From Microbacterium ulmi (GTDB lineage Bacteria > Actinomycetota > Actinomycetes > Actinomycetales > Microbacteriaceae), in the NCBI RefSeq assembly GCF_011759705.1, contig NZ_JAAOZF010000001.1:803152-867151 (forward strand): DNA of 64,000 nt, given 5' to 3'. A model generated the notes under the pieces. It did no database searches, was not told the DNA's origin, and saw nothing but the letters and a program-made list of their open reading frames with translations. Positions 1 to 7,643 of the stretch are shown here, piece after piece. A program made the translations under genes and the position numbers. Every line of letters begins with the position of its first letter. Positions within the stretch are counted from its first letter, which is position 1.

Positions 1-492
1 CTCGAGGGCACCGACACGAGCAGGCTCCGCGGTCGTGCGCTCAACCGCACGCGCAACAAGACGTTCGGGTTCGTGTTCCAGCAGTTCTTCCTGACGGCGA
101 ACACGTCGGTGCTCGACAACGTCATCCTCCCGCTCAAGATCGCCGGCGTCGGGCGATCCGATCGCAAGCGCAAGGGCCTCGCGGCGCTCGCTCAGCTCGA
201 CATGCAGGACAAGGCCCGCAACAGGGCGATCGACCTGTCCGGCGGCCAGAAGCAGCGCACCGTCATCGCGCGCGCGCTCGTCAACAACCCCCGCATCATC
301 TTCGCCGATGAGCCCACGGGCAACCTCGACTCCGCCACGGGGGCGGTCGTGGAGGACATCCTGTTCGCGCTGAACCGCGAGCACGGCATCACGCTCATCG
401 TGGTGACGCACGACGAGGATCTGGCGGCGCGCTGCGACCGCCGCATCCACATCCGAGACGGCGTCATCGTCCCCGAGGAGGTGGCGGCATGA
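1..492 (+). CDS. ABC transporter ATP-binding protein, MacB/LolD type (5' partial)
   Basis: The reading frame is open from base 1, so the N-terminus with Walker A lies outside the window. The visible part has the Q-loop (FVFQQFF), the ABC signature LSGGQKQR, Walker B with D-loop (IIFADEPTGNLD) and the H-loop (VVTHD). This arrangement is typical of the MacB/LolD family, which powers mechanotransmission-type exporters rather than importers. The stop overlaps the start of the permease gene by 4 bp (ATGA), so the two are translationally coupled and should form one complex. The transported substrate cannot be read from the sequence; antimicrobial peptide, lipid or siderophore export are family possibilities. 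Confidence 0.93.
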   Translation, partial: LEGTDTSRLRGRALNRTRNKTFGFVFQQFFLTANTSVLDNVILPLKIAGVGRSDRKRKGLAALAQLDMQDKARNRAIDLSGGQKQRTVIARALVNNPRIIFADEPTGNLDSATGAVVEDILFALNREHGITLIVVTHDEDLAARCDRRIHIRDGVIVPEEVAA

Positions 493-1799
493 ACGCGGGC
501 GACCTCGTCACCTCGGCCGTCTCGAACACGTTCCGTTCGAAGACCCGCACGATCCTCACGATCCTCGCCATCTTCGTCGGAGCCTTCACGCTCACGATCA
601 CGAACGGCCTCGGCACCGGCATCAACCGGTTCATCGCCGACACCGTCTCGTCGATCGGCGCGGAAGACGTCATGACGGTCACCAAGACGCCGGATGCCGC
701 GACAGGCGGGCTGCCGTCGAACGACCCGGTCGAGTACGACCCCGACGCCATCGGCAGCGGTCGTCCCGGCCCCGGCGGCTTCGGCGGAACCGTGACCGCG
801 ATGACGACGGCCGACCTCGACACGCTCGAGGGGATCGACGGCGTCCTTCGCGTGGAGGCCGCCAAGTCGGTGAGCCCCGACTTCATCCAGCACGACGGCG
901 GCACGCGCTGGGTCATCGGCGTGGGCAACCTCATCCCGGGTCAGACGGCCCAGCTCGCCGCCGGAACGACTCCCGACCTGGACGCCGACCAGCTCCAGAT
1001 CGCGATCCCGGTCTCGTTCGTCGAACCGCTCGGGTTCGACAGCGCCGACGACGCGATCGGCCAGACCGTGACGATCGCGATCAGCGATGCCGTGCGGACG
1101 CAGCACACCGTCGAGGCGACGATCGTCGGGGTCGCGGAGGAGACGTTCGTGGGCGGCGGCGCGAGCGCCCTGCCCAACGACGCGCTCACCGACGCGCTGT
1201 TCTCGCTGCAGAACACCGGCGTGCCGCTGGATCAGCAGGATCGGTTCGCGAGCGCGAGCGTCTGGTTCGATCCGGATGCCACGGCCGACCAGGTGGACGA
1301 CCTCGCGTCCGCCCTCGCCGACGCCGGGTTCACGGGCACGACGGTCGCGGATCAGCTCGGCGCCTTCACGTCGATCATCGATGCGATCGTGCTCGTGCTG
1401 AACGCCTTCGCGATCATCGCCCTGCTCGCGGCGAGCTTCGGCATCGTGAACACGCTGCTCATGTCGGTGCAGGAGCGCACGCGCGAGATCGGGCTCATGA
1501 AGGCGATGGGCATGGGCAGCGGCCGCGTGTTCACGCTGTTCAGCCTCGAAGCGGTCTTCATCGGATTCCTCGGCAGCGCGATCGGCGCAGGCATCGCGAT
1601 GCTCGTGGGCGGCGTGGTGAGCCGTGCGCTCGCGAACGGCCTGTTCGCCGACCTGCCCGGGCTCACGCTCATCGCGTTCGATCCCGTCTCGATCGCCGTG
1701 ATCATCCTCGTCGTGATGGGGATCGCGTTCCTCGCGGGGACGCTCCCGGCGGCGCGGGCGGCGAAGGCCGACCCCGTCGAGTCGCTCCGATACGAGTGA
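489..1799 (+). CDS. MacB-like ABC transporter permease (FtsX domain)
   Basis: 436-residue permease of the MacB/FtsX type. It has one N-terminal membrane helix (about residues 20-42), then a large extracytoplasmic MacB_PCD domain of about 230 residues, then three C-terminal helices with the FtsX signature region (TLLMSVQERTREIGLMKAMG). It ends in the usual PARRAAKxDPVESLRYE-like tail. The ATG overlaps the stop of the ATPase gene, supporting a two-gene exporter. The extracytoplasmic domain has a Gly/Pro-rich insertion (SGRPGPGGFGG, about residue 90). A hairpin pair follows the stop. Function as an exporter is known for the family; the cargo is unknown. Confidence 0.93.
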   Translation: MNAGDLVTSAVSNTFRSKTRTILTILAIFVGAFTLTITNGLGTGINRFIADTVSSIGAEDVMTVTKTPDAATGGLPSNDPVEYDPDAIGSGRPGPGGFGGTVTAMTTADLDTLEGIDGVLRVEAAKSVSPDFIQHDGGTRWVIGVGNLIPGQTAQLAAGTTPDLDADQLQIAIPVSFVEPLGFDSADDAIGQTVTIAISDAVRTQHTVEATIVGVAEETFVGGGASALPNDALTDALFSLQNTGVPLDQQDRFASASVWFDPDATADQVDDLASALADAGFTGTTVADQLGAFTSIIDAIVLVLNAFAIIALLAASFGIVNTLLMSVQERTREIGLMKAMGMGSGRVFTLFSLEAVFIGFLGSAIGAGIAMLVGGVVSRALANGLFADLPGLTLIAFDPVSIAVIILVVMGIAFLAGTLPAARAAKADPVESLRYE

Positions 1800-1810
1800 G
1801 CGGGACAGGG

Positions 1811-1846
1811 CGAGGCAGACGCCTCGAACGACGCTCCCCGCGGGAG
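1811..1846 (+). terminator. Double hairpin terminator after the MacB operon
   Basis: Two adjacent stem-loops lie between convergent genes: CGAGGC-agac-GCCTCG (1811-1826) and CTCCC-cgc-GGGAG (1834-1846). There is no T-run, as is usual for actinobacterial terminators. Confidence 0.5.
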
Positions 1847-1868
1847 AGGGGCGCAGCGCGCCGCTTCG

Positions 1869-2792
1869 TCACGCGGCGCCGGCGAGGACCCGACCCGGAT
1901 TGGACCAGAGGAGCTGATCCAGCTCGTCGACAGTGAAGCCGGACGACAGGGCCTGCTCCCGCACGCTCGTGAGCAGGTGGGTGAGCCCCACACCGCCATA
2001 GGCGGAGAAGTGCGAGAGACGGAACAGATCGTGCGAGACGAGCACTCGGTCCGCGTGGCCCGCGTCGAAGAGCCGCCTGATCCCATGCAGCTGCCGGTCC
2101 GTCTCGTGCGGGACGTCTGACGCGAAGCCGTCGAACTCCAGCCAGCATCCGTGCTCGGCGAGCTCGCGGTGGTAGTCGGTGTCGGGAACGGTGTCGAGGT
2201 GCCCGACGACGATGCGATCCGCTGCGACTCCGACGTCGTCGAGGATGCCGACCAGGTCGCGGCCGACCTGCCAGCGAGCAGCGTGCAGCGTGATGGCGAG
2301 CCCGGTCGAGACCTGGGCGACACCCGCGGCCCTGAGCGCGCGTTCCTCGAGCGCCGAGACCCACGCGCGGTCGGAGCCGACTTCGCCGATGATCCCGGGC
2401 CGGATGCCGGTCGAGCCGACGCCGTCGCGGATCTCGGCGACGAGGGCGCGTGCGGCGGTCGCGACGCTCTCCCGGTCGAGAGTCGTGTCCGCGATGTACG
2501 GGTCGCGATAGTGACCGCATCCCATGACGATGTGCACCTCGGCGAGCTCGGAGGCGCGCTTGAGCAGCTCGGGGGCCCGGCCGAGGGTCGCCGGCGTGAC
2601 GTCGACGACCGTGCCTCCCCCCGCCGCTTTGAAGCCGACGAGCTCGCGGACGGCGAGGTCGAGGTCGCTGAGCAGTCCGTCGGATCGATATTCGCGCAGC
2701 GTGTCGGCGAAGAGGTGCTCGTGGATGAGCGTCACTCCGAGCTCGTCCGCAGCGACCGGTCCGCAGACCGTCATGACAGGCGCAGGCATCAC
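1869..2792 (-). CDS. Phosphotriesterase-family metallohydrolase
   Basis: 307-residue TIM-barrel amidohydrolase-superfamily protein of the phosphotriesterase (PTE) branch. Metal ligands are visible: HxH at His24/His26 (LIHEHLF), a Glu in the bridging position (IIGEVG) instead of carbamylated Lys, His in TLHAARW, His in VVGHLD and Asp in VLVSHDLF. Family members with these features include lactonases and N-acyl amide hydrolases, so it need not act on organophosphates. It overlaps the ABC ATPase gene by 4 bp and is the last gene of the importer operon, under the same divergent control as kdd-kal-kce. I infer that it opens a lactam/lactone or removes an acyl group from the imported amine; the substrate is not known. 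Confidence 0.88.
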   Translation of the reverse strand: MMPAPVMTVCGPVAADELGVTLIHEHLFADTLREYRSDGLLSDLDLAVRELVGFKAAGGGTVVDVTPATLGRAPELLKRASELAEVHIVMGCGHYRDPYIADTTLDRESVATAARALVAEIRDGVGSTGIRPGIIGEVGSDRAWVSALEERALRAAGVAQVSTGLAITLHAARWQVGRDLVGILDDVGVAADRIVVGHLDTVPDTDYHRELAEHGCWLEFDGFASDVPHETDRQLHGIRRLFDAGHADRVLVSHDLFRLSHFSAYGGVGLTHLLTSVREQALSSGFTVDELDQLLWSNPGRVLAGAA

Positions 2793-3559
2793 CGCACCTT
2801 CGCGAGGAACTGTCGCGTGCGATCCGACTGGGGGTTGCTGAAGAACGCGGACGGATGCCCTCGCTCGACGACGCGCCCGTGATCCATCATGACGATCTGG
2901 TCCGCGACATCCCGCGCGAAGCCCATCTCATGGGTCGCGATCACCATCGTCATCCCGCTGTCCGCCAGCTGGCGCATCACCTCCAGCACCTCCCCGACCA
3001 TCTCGGGGTCGAGGGCGCTGGTCGGCTCGTCGAAGAGGATCGCCTTCGGTCGCATGCCGAGTGCACGCGCGATGGCGACGCGCTGCTGCTGGCCGCCGGA
3101 CAGCTGGCCGGGGAAGGAGTCGGCCTTCTCGGCGAGGCCGACGCGTGAGAGGAGCTGGCGCGCGTAGTCCTCCGCGTCCGACCGGGGGATGCCTGCGACG
3201 TGCACCATCCCCTCCGTGACGTTGGCGAGAGCCGTCTTGTGCGCGAAGAGGTTGAACCGCTGGAAGACCATGCCCATCTCGCCGCGCTGGCGCGACAGCT
3301 GCGCGTCCGAGAGGGGCCGCGTCCGTCCGTTGACGATGCGGCTGCCGACGAGCTCGCCGTCGAGGCGCACGTCCCCCTTCTCGGGCTCCTCGAGCCGGTT
3401 GATGCACCGCAGGAGCGTCGTCTTCCCCGAGCCGGACGGCCCGATGAGCACGACGACCTGGCCGCGTTCCACGCGGAGGTCGACGTCGAACAGGATCTGC
3501 CGTGCGCCGAACCACTTGCTGACGCGGCGAACATCGATGAGCGGGGTCTGGGGGTCCAT
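2789..3559 (-). CDS. Amino-acid ABC transporter ATP-binding protein (GlnQ type)
   Basis: 256-residue ATPase of the polar amino-acid transporter family. Walker A is GPSGSGKTT, the signature LSGGQQQR, Walker B AILFDEPTSALDPE and the H-loop ATHEMGFA; ATHEMGFARDVADQ is characteristic of GlnQ/HisP-type proteins. The start chosen (MDPQTPLIDV) lies 2 bases after the permease stop. The frame stays open far upstream, but the N-terminal beta-strand (LIDVRRVSKWFG) fixes the start near this Met. It works with the permease and lipoprotein upstream in the same operon. Confidence 0.95.
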   Translation of the reverse strand: MDPQTPLIDVRRVSKWFGARQILFDVDLRVERGQVVVLIGPSGSGKTTLLRCINRLEEPEKGDVRLDGELVGSRIVNGRTRPLSDAQLSRQRGEMGMVFQRFNLFAHKTALANVTEGMVHVAGIPRSDAEDYARQLLSRVGLAEKADSFPGQLSGGQQQRVAIARALGMRPKAILFDEPTSALDPEMVGEVLEVMRQLADSGMTMVIATHEMGFARDVADQIVMMDHGRVVERGHPSAFFSNPQSDRTRQFLAKVR

Positions 3560-3561
3560 CG

Positions 3562-4371
3562 TCACACCATCTCGTTCTGCTGGACGGGCCCCTTCGCCCG
3601 ACGCCTGCTGGACAGGGGGGCGCCCCACGCGGCACCCACACGCTTCTCGATGACCATCTGCGCGGCCGTCCACGCTGCCGTCAGCGCGAGGAAGTAGAGG
3701 GCGACGGCCCCGAACACCTCGAAGGGCTGGAAGGTCTGGCCCTGGATGATCGCAGCAGCCGTGTAGAGCTCCGTGACGCTGATGACCGACAGGAGCGAGG
3801 TGTTCTTCAGCATGAGATTGAACTGGTTGCCGAGCGGCGGGATCACCGTGCGGACCGCCTGAGGGAGGATGATCCGCCTCATCGCCTTCCGACGCGTCAT
3901 GCCGACCGCCTGCGCGGCCTCCATCTGGCCGCGGTCGACGGCGTCGATGCTCGAGCGGATGATCTCGGCCATGTACGCGCCCTCGTTGAGCGAGAGCGCG
4001 AAGATCCCCGCGAGGATGCGCCCCGCGATCACGACTCCGAACACCTGGAGGTCGTCCCACCGGTATCCGCCGAAGACGGCGAGCCCGAAGAAGGGGAAGC
4101 CTGCGAAGAAGATGATCGACACCTGGACGAGGAACGGGGTGCCGCGGAACACGAAGATGTACGTGGAGGCGATCCATCTCAGGACGCGGAACCGGCTGCG
4201 CCTCGCGAGGTCTGCGATCAGCCCGATCACGACGCCGAACACCTGCGAGAGGATCGCGATCACGATCGTGAGCACGAGACCCGAGAGGATCATCGCGTTC
4301 GGGTGGAGGAGGTAGTCCCAGAAGGCCGTCCAGTCGAACGGATATGAGTTGTTGGCGGTCCTGAACGGCAC
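3562..4371 (-). CDS. Amino-acid ABC transporter permease (HisM/GlnP type)
   Basis: 269-residue integral membrane permease. It has five or six hydrophobic helices and the EAA loop (EAAQAVGMTRRKAMRRIILPQA), which docks on the ATPase. Only one permease is present, so it probably works as a homodimer. The C-terminal tail after the last helix is basic. It lies between the lipoprotein and ATPase genes. The polar amino-acid permease family imports amino acids or amines; the neighbouring kdd-kal-kce genes suggest a basic beta-amino acid, which is an inference. Confidence 0.94.
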   Translation of the reverse strand: MPFRTANNSYPFDWTAFWDYLLHPNAMILSGLVLTIVIAILSQVFGVVIGLIADLARRSRFRVLRWIASTYIFVFRGTPFLVQVSIIFFAGFPFFGLAVFGGYRWDDLQVFGVVIAGRILAGIFALSLNEGAYMAEIIRSSIDAVDRGQMEAAQAVGMTRRKAMRRIILPQAVRTVIPPLGNQFNLMLKNTSLLSVISVTELYTAAAIIQGQTFQPFEVFGAVALYFLALTAAWTAAQMVIEKRVGAAWGAPLSSRRRAKGPVQQNEMV

Positions 4372-4394
4372 TGCGCCACCGAGCCTTTCGTCGG

Positions 4395-4426
4395 GGGGTG
4401 AGGGGCGCGAGAGCGCCCCTCACCCC
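4395..4426 (-). terminator. Perfect 14-bp hairpin between binding-protein and permease genes
   Basis: Arms GGGGTGAGGGGCGC and its exact complement flank a GAGA tetraloop on the + strand. It lies in the 63-base gap between the lipoprotein stop and the permease start. No T-run follows. In binding-protein operons such intercistronic hairpins often attenuate read-through or protect the upstream mRNA, giving excess binding protein. Confidence 0.65.
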
Positions 4427-4434
4427 GCACGGGA

Positions 4435-5319
4435 CTAGACCTTGTGCGGATCGACCGCGATGTCGGCGAGGCCCCAGTCGTCCCAGATCTTCGCCCACGT
4501 GCCGTCGTCGACCATCGACTGTACGGCGGCCATGACCGGCTCCGAGACCGCCGCGTCGTCCGGTCGGAACGAGAAGGCGGTCAGACCCGCCGTGTCGCCG
4601 TCGCCCAGGGTGAAGGTGTCGGTGAACTCGATCTTCGCCTTCTTCTCCTGCTTGAGAAGGAGCGCTGCGACCTTCTCGGTCATCCACGCGTCCACCTGTC
4701 CCGACGCGAGCGCCTGATAGGCGTCGGGGCTGCGGGGGAACTGAAGGATGTTGATCGGCTCGTCGCCCGCCGCGACGCACTCCGCGCTCAGCGCCTCGAG
4801 CGCCTCGACGTCTGCGCCGCCCTTCTGTCCTGCGACCTTCACGCCGCACAGCTCGTCACGCGTGCCGACGCCGTTCGGGTTGCCCTGCGTCACGACGACC
4901 ACCTCGTCGGCGCGCCAGTACGCGACCATGTCCAGCTGCTCCATGCGTTCGGGCGTCACATACTGGTCGGCCCAGATGAGATCGCACTTCCCGCCCTTCA
5001 CCGCCGCGATGATCGTGTCGAACACGGAGTTCTGGAAGTTCGGCTCGAGTCCGAGACGCGCCGCGACCTCGGTGATGAGGTCGATGTCGACGCCGACGGG
5101 GTCGCCCGCGGCATCGAAGTACTGGAACGGCTGGTAGGGCATGTCCATGCACGTCGTCAGGTGGCCGGCCCGCACGAGGCTGTCGGACTCGATCGTCGCG
5201 ACGACGTCCGGCGCGTCGCCTGCCGCCTGGGCGGGCGACGACTCGGGGGCGCATCCGGTCAGTGCCACGAGGGCGACTGCAGCCGTCGCGAGGCCGCTGA
5301 GCATTGTCCGTTTTCTCAC
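4435..5319 (-). CDS. Amino-acid ABC transporter substrate-binding lipoprotein
   Basis: 294-residue family-3 solute-binding protein. The GTG start at 5319 (VRKRTMLSGL) is chosen because GGAG lies 7 bases upstream and a lipoprotein signal begins at once: basic n-region, hydrophobic core and lipobox LTGC. The mature part has the SBP_bac_3 pattern (DMPYQPFQYFDAAGDPVGVD, GVDIDLITEVAARLG, CDLIWADQYVTPERMEQLD). It is first in the leftward operon and has a strong promoter whose spacer is filled by a repeat operator. The exact ligand is unknown; a cationic beta-amino acid such as 3,5-diaminohexanoate or beta-lysine would fit the divergent enzymes. Confidence 0.93.
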   Translation of the reverse strand: MRKRTMLSGLATAAVALVALTGCAPESSPAQAAGDAPDVVATIESDSLVRAGHLTTCMDMPYQPFQYFDAAGDPVGVDIDLITEVAARLGLEPNFQNSVFDTIIAAVKGGKCDLIWADQYVTPERMEQLDMVAYWRADEVVVVTQGNPNGVGTRDELCGVKVAGQKGGADVEALEALSAECVAAGDEPINILQFPRSPDAYQALASGQVDAWMTEKVAALLLKQEKKAKIEFTDTFTLGDGDTAGLTAFSFRPDDAAVSEPVMAAVQSMVDDGTWAKIWDDWGLADIAVDPHKV

Positions 5320-5382
5320 TGTTGATCTCCAATGACGCTCGGGTCGCCGACACGGAAGCGTGTGGCCGGGATGAATGTCAGG

Positions 5383-5412
5383 AACATAATCGATCGATCG
5401 ATCGCCTGTCAA
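5383..5412 (-). promoter_or_regulatory. Promoter of the importer operon with operator in its spacer
   Basis: Read leftward: TTGACA (5412-5407), an 18-base spacer, then TATGTT (5388-5383). The spacer holds ATCGATCGATCGATCG (5389-5404), a self-complementary GATC repeat. A related repeat lies beside the divergent tetR promoter. A TetR dimer bound here would block polymerase. Confidence 0.7.
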
Positions 5413-5485
5413 CGCACTTCTCGCGAGTTCGAGCACACGTGAGAATCTCGCAATTCGCACGAAACATCGCGGAAATCGGCGTCCA

Positions 5486-5540
5486 TTGCACGTGAGCCAA
5501 TCGTGGAGTACGTTGCTCTCCTAGCCGATCGATCGATCAA
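5486..5540 (+). promoter_or_regulatory. Promoter and operator of tetR-kdd-kal-kce
   Basis: TTGCAC (5486-5491), a 17-base spacer and TACGTT (5509-5514). The predicted transcription start near 5521 is followed at once by CCGATCGATCGATC (5526-5539), the second copy of the GATC repeat, just ahead of the AAGGAGG ribosome site. Repressor bound here would block both initiation and clearance. Confidence 0.65.
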
Positions 5541-5551
5541 GGAGGACCGGC

Positions 5552-6160
5552 ATGACGATCAGTACGAGTGAGTCCGTACGATCAGACATCCGGCGCGCTG
5601 CGCTGGAGCTCTTCAGCGCTGTGGGCTTCCATGGCACCGGCATCCGGCGCATCGCGGACGAGGCTGGTGTCTCGCTCGCGACGCTCTACCACTACATGGC
5701 CAACAAGGAAGCTCTCCTGGCCGAGATGATGTCGGAGACCATCCTGACCCTCCTGCGCAACGCCGAGCTCGCGCTCCAGGGCACCGTGAGTCCCGTCGAG
5801 AAGCTGCGAGAGCTCATCGCCGTCCACATCACGGTGCATGTGGAGGAGCGGATGCTGTGCATCATCAGCGACACGGAGATCAGGTCGCTGAGCCCCGAGA
5901 ACCACGACCTGGTCGTTCGCTATCGCGACGACTACGAGGCGCTGTGGAAGCGCACGATCGCAGCGGGCAAGCGCACAGGCGACTTCACGGTGACGGACAT
6001 CGACCTCGCGGCGAAGGCTCTCCTCGACATGTGCACGGGCATCGTGCACTGGTACAACCCCGACGGGCGCATCGATCTCGCGACGCTCATCGACATGTAC
6101 GTCGAGCTCTGCATGAACGCGCTGCGCTCGCACAAGCCGCGACGGAAGGCCGCCTCGTGA
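5552..6160 (+). CDS. TetR-family repressor of the lysine-catabolism module
   Basis: 202-residue TetR protein with the N-terminal helix-turn-helix at about residues 12-55 (GTGIRRIADEAGVSLATLYHYMANKEALL). The C-terminal all-helical ligand domain resembles regulators of acyl-CoA and related catabolism. AAGGAGG lies 8 bases before the ATG. The stop overlaps the GTG of kdd (GTGA), so the regulator is made from the same mRNA as the enzymes. The GATC-repeat operators on both sides of the intergenic region imply autoregulation and control of the divergent importer. The inducer is unknown; a pathway intermediate or its CoA ester is likely. Confidence 0.92.
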   Translation: MTISTSESVRSDIRRAALELFSAVGFHGTGIRRIADEAGVSLATLYHYMANKEALLAEMMSETILTLLRNAELALQGTVSPVEKLRELIAVHITVHVEERMLCIISDTEIRSLSPENHDLVVRYRDDYEALWKRTIAAGKRTGDFTVTDIDLAAKALLDMCTGIVHWYNPDGRIDLATLIDMYVELCMNALRSHKPRRKAAS

Positions 6161-7224
6161 GCGCGCCGGACGCGCTCGGGATGGACCGCGTGCTCGTTCC
6201 CGACGGCGTCCTTCCCCAGGCGGCCCACCGGCTCGACGCGCGAAGCGCGATCCGCGCGGGAGAAGTCGCGATCGCGGTCGACTACCTCAACCTCGACTCG
6301 GCCAGCATGCGCGACCTTCTCGCGCACAACGGTGATGATCCGGAGAGGGTCAAGGCGGAGGTCCGAGCGATCGTGGCCGAGCGGGGCAAGATGACCAATC
6401 CCCGGACCGGATCAGGGGGCATGCTCGTCGGAACGATCATCGGTGCGGGCCCCGGCGGCGAGCGGACGGATCTCGCGGTGGGCGACCGCGTCGCCACCCT
6501 CATCTCGCTCACCGCGACGCCGCTCGCCCTCGACGACGGACTCGACGCGTGGGACGGACGCTCCGAGATCGTGCCGGCGAGAGGTTTCGCGATCGTGCCC
6601 TCCGCGCGGACGCTGTGCCGGCTGCCCGAGGACGTCCCGATCCAGACCGCGCTCAGCATCCTCGACGTGTGCGGGGCGCCCGCGCATGTCGCCCGCCTCG
6701 CGGAACGGCCCATGATCGCGGGACGCGTGCAGCGGATGCTGCTCCTCGGCGGCGGGAAGAGCGCCGTGCTGGCATCGGCGGCCGCCCGGCGGCTGGGCAT
6801 CGGCACGATCTGCGCCGTGCCCTCCGAGGCCGAGGCCGAGCGCCTGCGCGCGCTCGATCTGTTCGACGACGTCGTCGTGGCCGACGCGACCAGACCGGGC
6901 ACCGTCAGGCGCGCCGTGCTCGATGCGGGCGACCTGCCCGACCTCACCCTCGTGTGCGTCAACGCCCCGGGCTGCGAGCATGCCGCACTCGTCTCGACCA
7001 GGTCGGGAGGGGCGGTCGTCTACTTCTCGATGGCGACGAGCTTCACCGCCGTCGCCTTGGGCGCGGAGGCGCTCTGTCTCGACGTCGATCTCTACGTCGG
7101 AACGGGATACGTTCCCGGGCACGCCGAGCTCGCACTCGATCTGTTCCGACGCGACCATCGCGTCCGCGCGTTCTTCGAACGGACGCCGACCACATCCCCG
7201 AACCGCAACCTGGAGCACGCATGA
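6157..7224 (+). CDS. kdd: L-erythro-3,5-diaminohexanoate dehydrogenase
   Basis: 355-residue protein recognised as 3,5-diaminohexanoate dehydrogenase (EC 1.4.1.11). This NAD-dependent enzyme oxidatively deaminates 3,5-diaminohexanoate to 5-amino-3-oxohexanoate in lysine fermentation. It has an alcohol-dehydrogenase-like N-terminal domain (GTIIGAGPG, VGDRVATLISLTATPL) and a Rossmann domain starting about residue 193 (MLLLGGGKSAVLASAAARRLG). The C-terminal part contains YVPGHAELALDLFR. The GTG start overlaps the tetR stop. The next two genes encode the following pathway steps with 4-bp overlaps. No lysine 2,3-aminomutase or beta-lysine 5,6-aminomutase is in the window. Confidence 0.9.
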   Translation: MSAPDALGMDRVLVPDGVLPQAAHRLDARSAIRAGEVAIAVDYLNLDSASMRDLLAHNGDDPERVKAEVRAIVAERGKMTNPRTGSGGMLVGTIIGAGPGGERTDLAVGDRVATLISLTATPLALDDGLDAWDGRSEIVPARGFAIVPSARTLCRLPEDVPIQTALSILDVCGAPAHVARLAERPMIAGRVQRMLLLGGGKSAVLASAAARRLGIGTICAVPSEAEAERLRALDLFDDVVVADATRPGTVRRAVLDAGDLPDLTLVCVNAPGCEHAALVSTRSGGAVVYFSMATSFTAVALGAEALCLDVDLYVGTGYVPGHAELALDLFRRDHRVRAFFERTPTTSPNRNLEHA

Positions 7225-7643
7225 CGACAGTCACCCATCGCCGCTACGTCCCCTTCAGCGAGGCCCACTACGCCGGCGGGCTGGTCGACGGCGCGTTCGT
7301 CCTGCGTCTGTTCGGCGAGGTCGCGACCGAGATCAGCATCCTGACAGCACATGACGAGGGACTCCTCGCGGGCTACGAGAGCGTCGACTTCCATGCGCCG
7401 GTGCGCGCGGGAGACGTCATCGAGGCCGTGGGCGAGATCGCGTCCGTCGGACGCAGAAGCCGTCGAGTGCTGCTGACCGCACGCGTCACCGCCCGGTCGG
7501 CGGGCGACGGGTCGTCGCGCGCAGAGCCCCTGGCCGAGCCCGTGCACGTCGCGACCGCGACCGCCGTGCTGGTCGTTCCGGCAGAGGACGTCCCGACGGA
7601 GGTCGTGCCGACCGGACTCGTCGACGTGGGAAGCGTGCGATGA
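7221..7643 (+). CDS. kal: 3-aminobutyryl-CoA ammonia-lyase
   Basis: 140-residue hot-dog-fold protein matching 3-aminobutyryl-CoA ammonia-lyase (EC 4.3.1.14), which removes ammonia to give crotonyl-CoA. The start is typical (RRYVPFSEAHYAGGLVDGA). The central hot-dog segment is conserved (YESVDFHAPVRAGDVIEAVGEI). An alanine/serine-rich insertion (about residues 95-110) is longer than I would expect. It overlaps kdd and kce by 4 bp each. The position between the dehydrogenase and the cleavage enzyme supports the call; without those neighbours it could only be named an acyl-CoA hot-dog enzyme. Confidence 0.88.
   Translation: MTTVTHRRYVPFSEAHYAGGLVDGAFVLRLFGEVATEISILTAHDEGLLAGYESVDFHAPVRAGDVIEAVGEIASVGRRSRRVLLTARVTARSAGDGSSRAEPLAEPVHVATATAVLVVPAEDVPTEVVPTGLVDVGSVR

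Noticed and set aside
2789..4849. A single 686-codon leftward frame including the GlnQ gene
   Set aside because: The upstream part reads Arg/Pro-rich nonsense in the shadow of the permease and lipoprotein genes; real homology starts at 3559.
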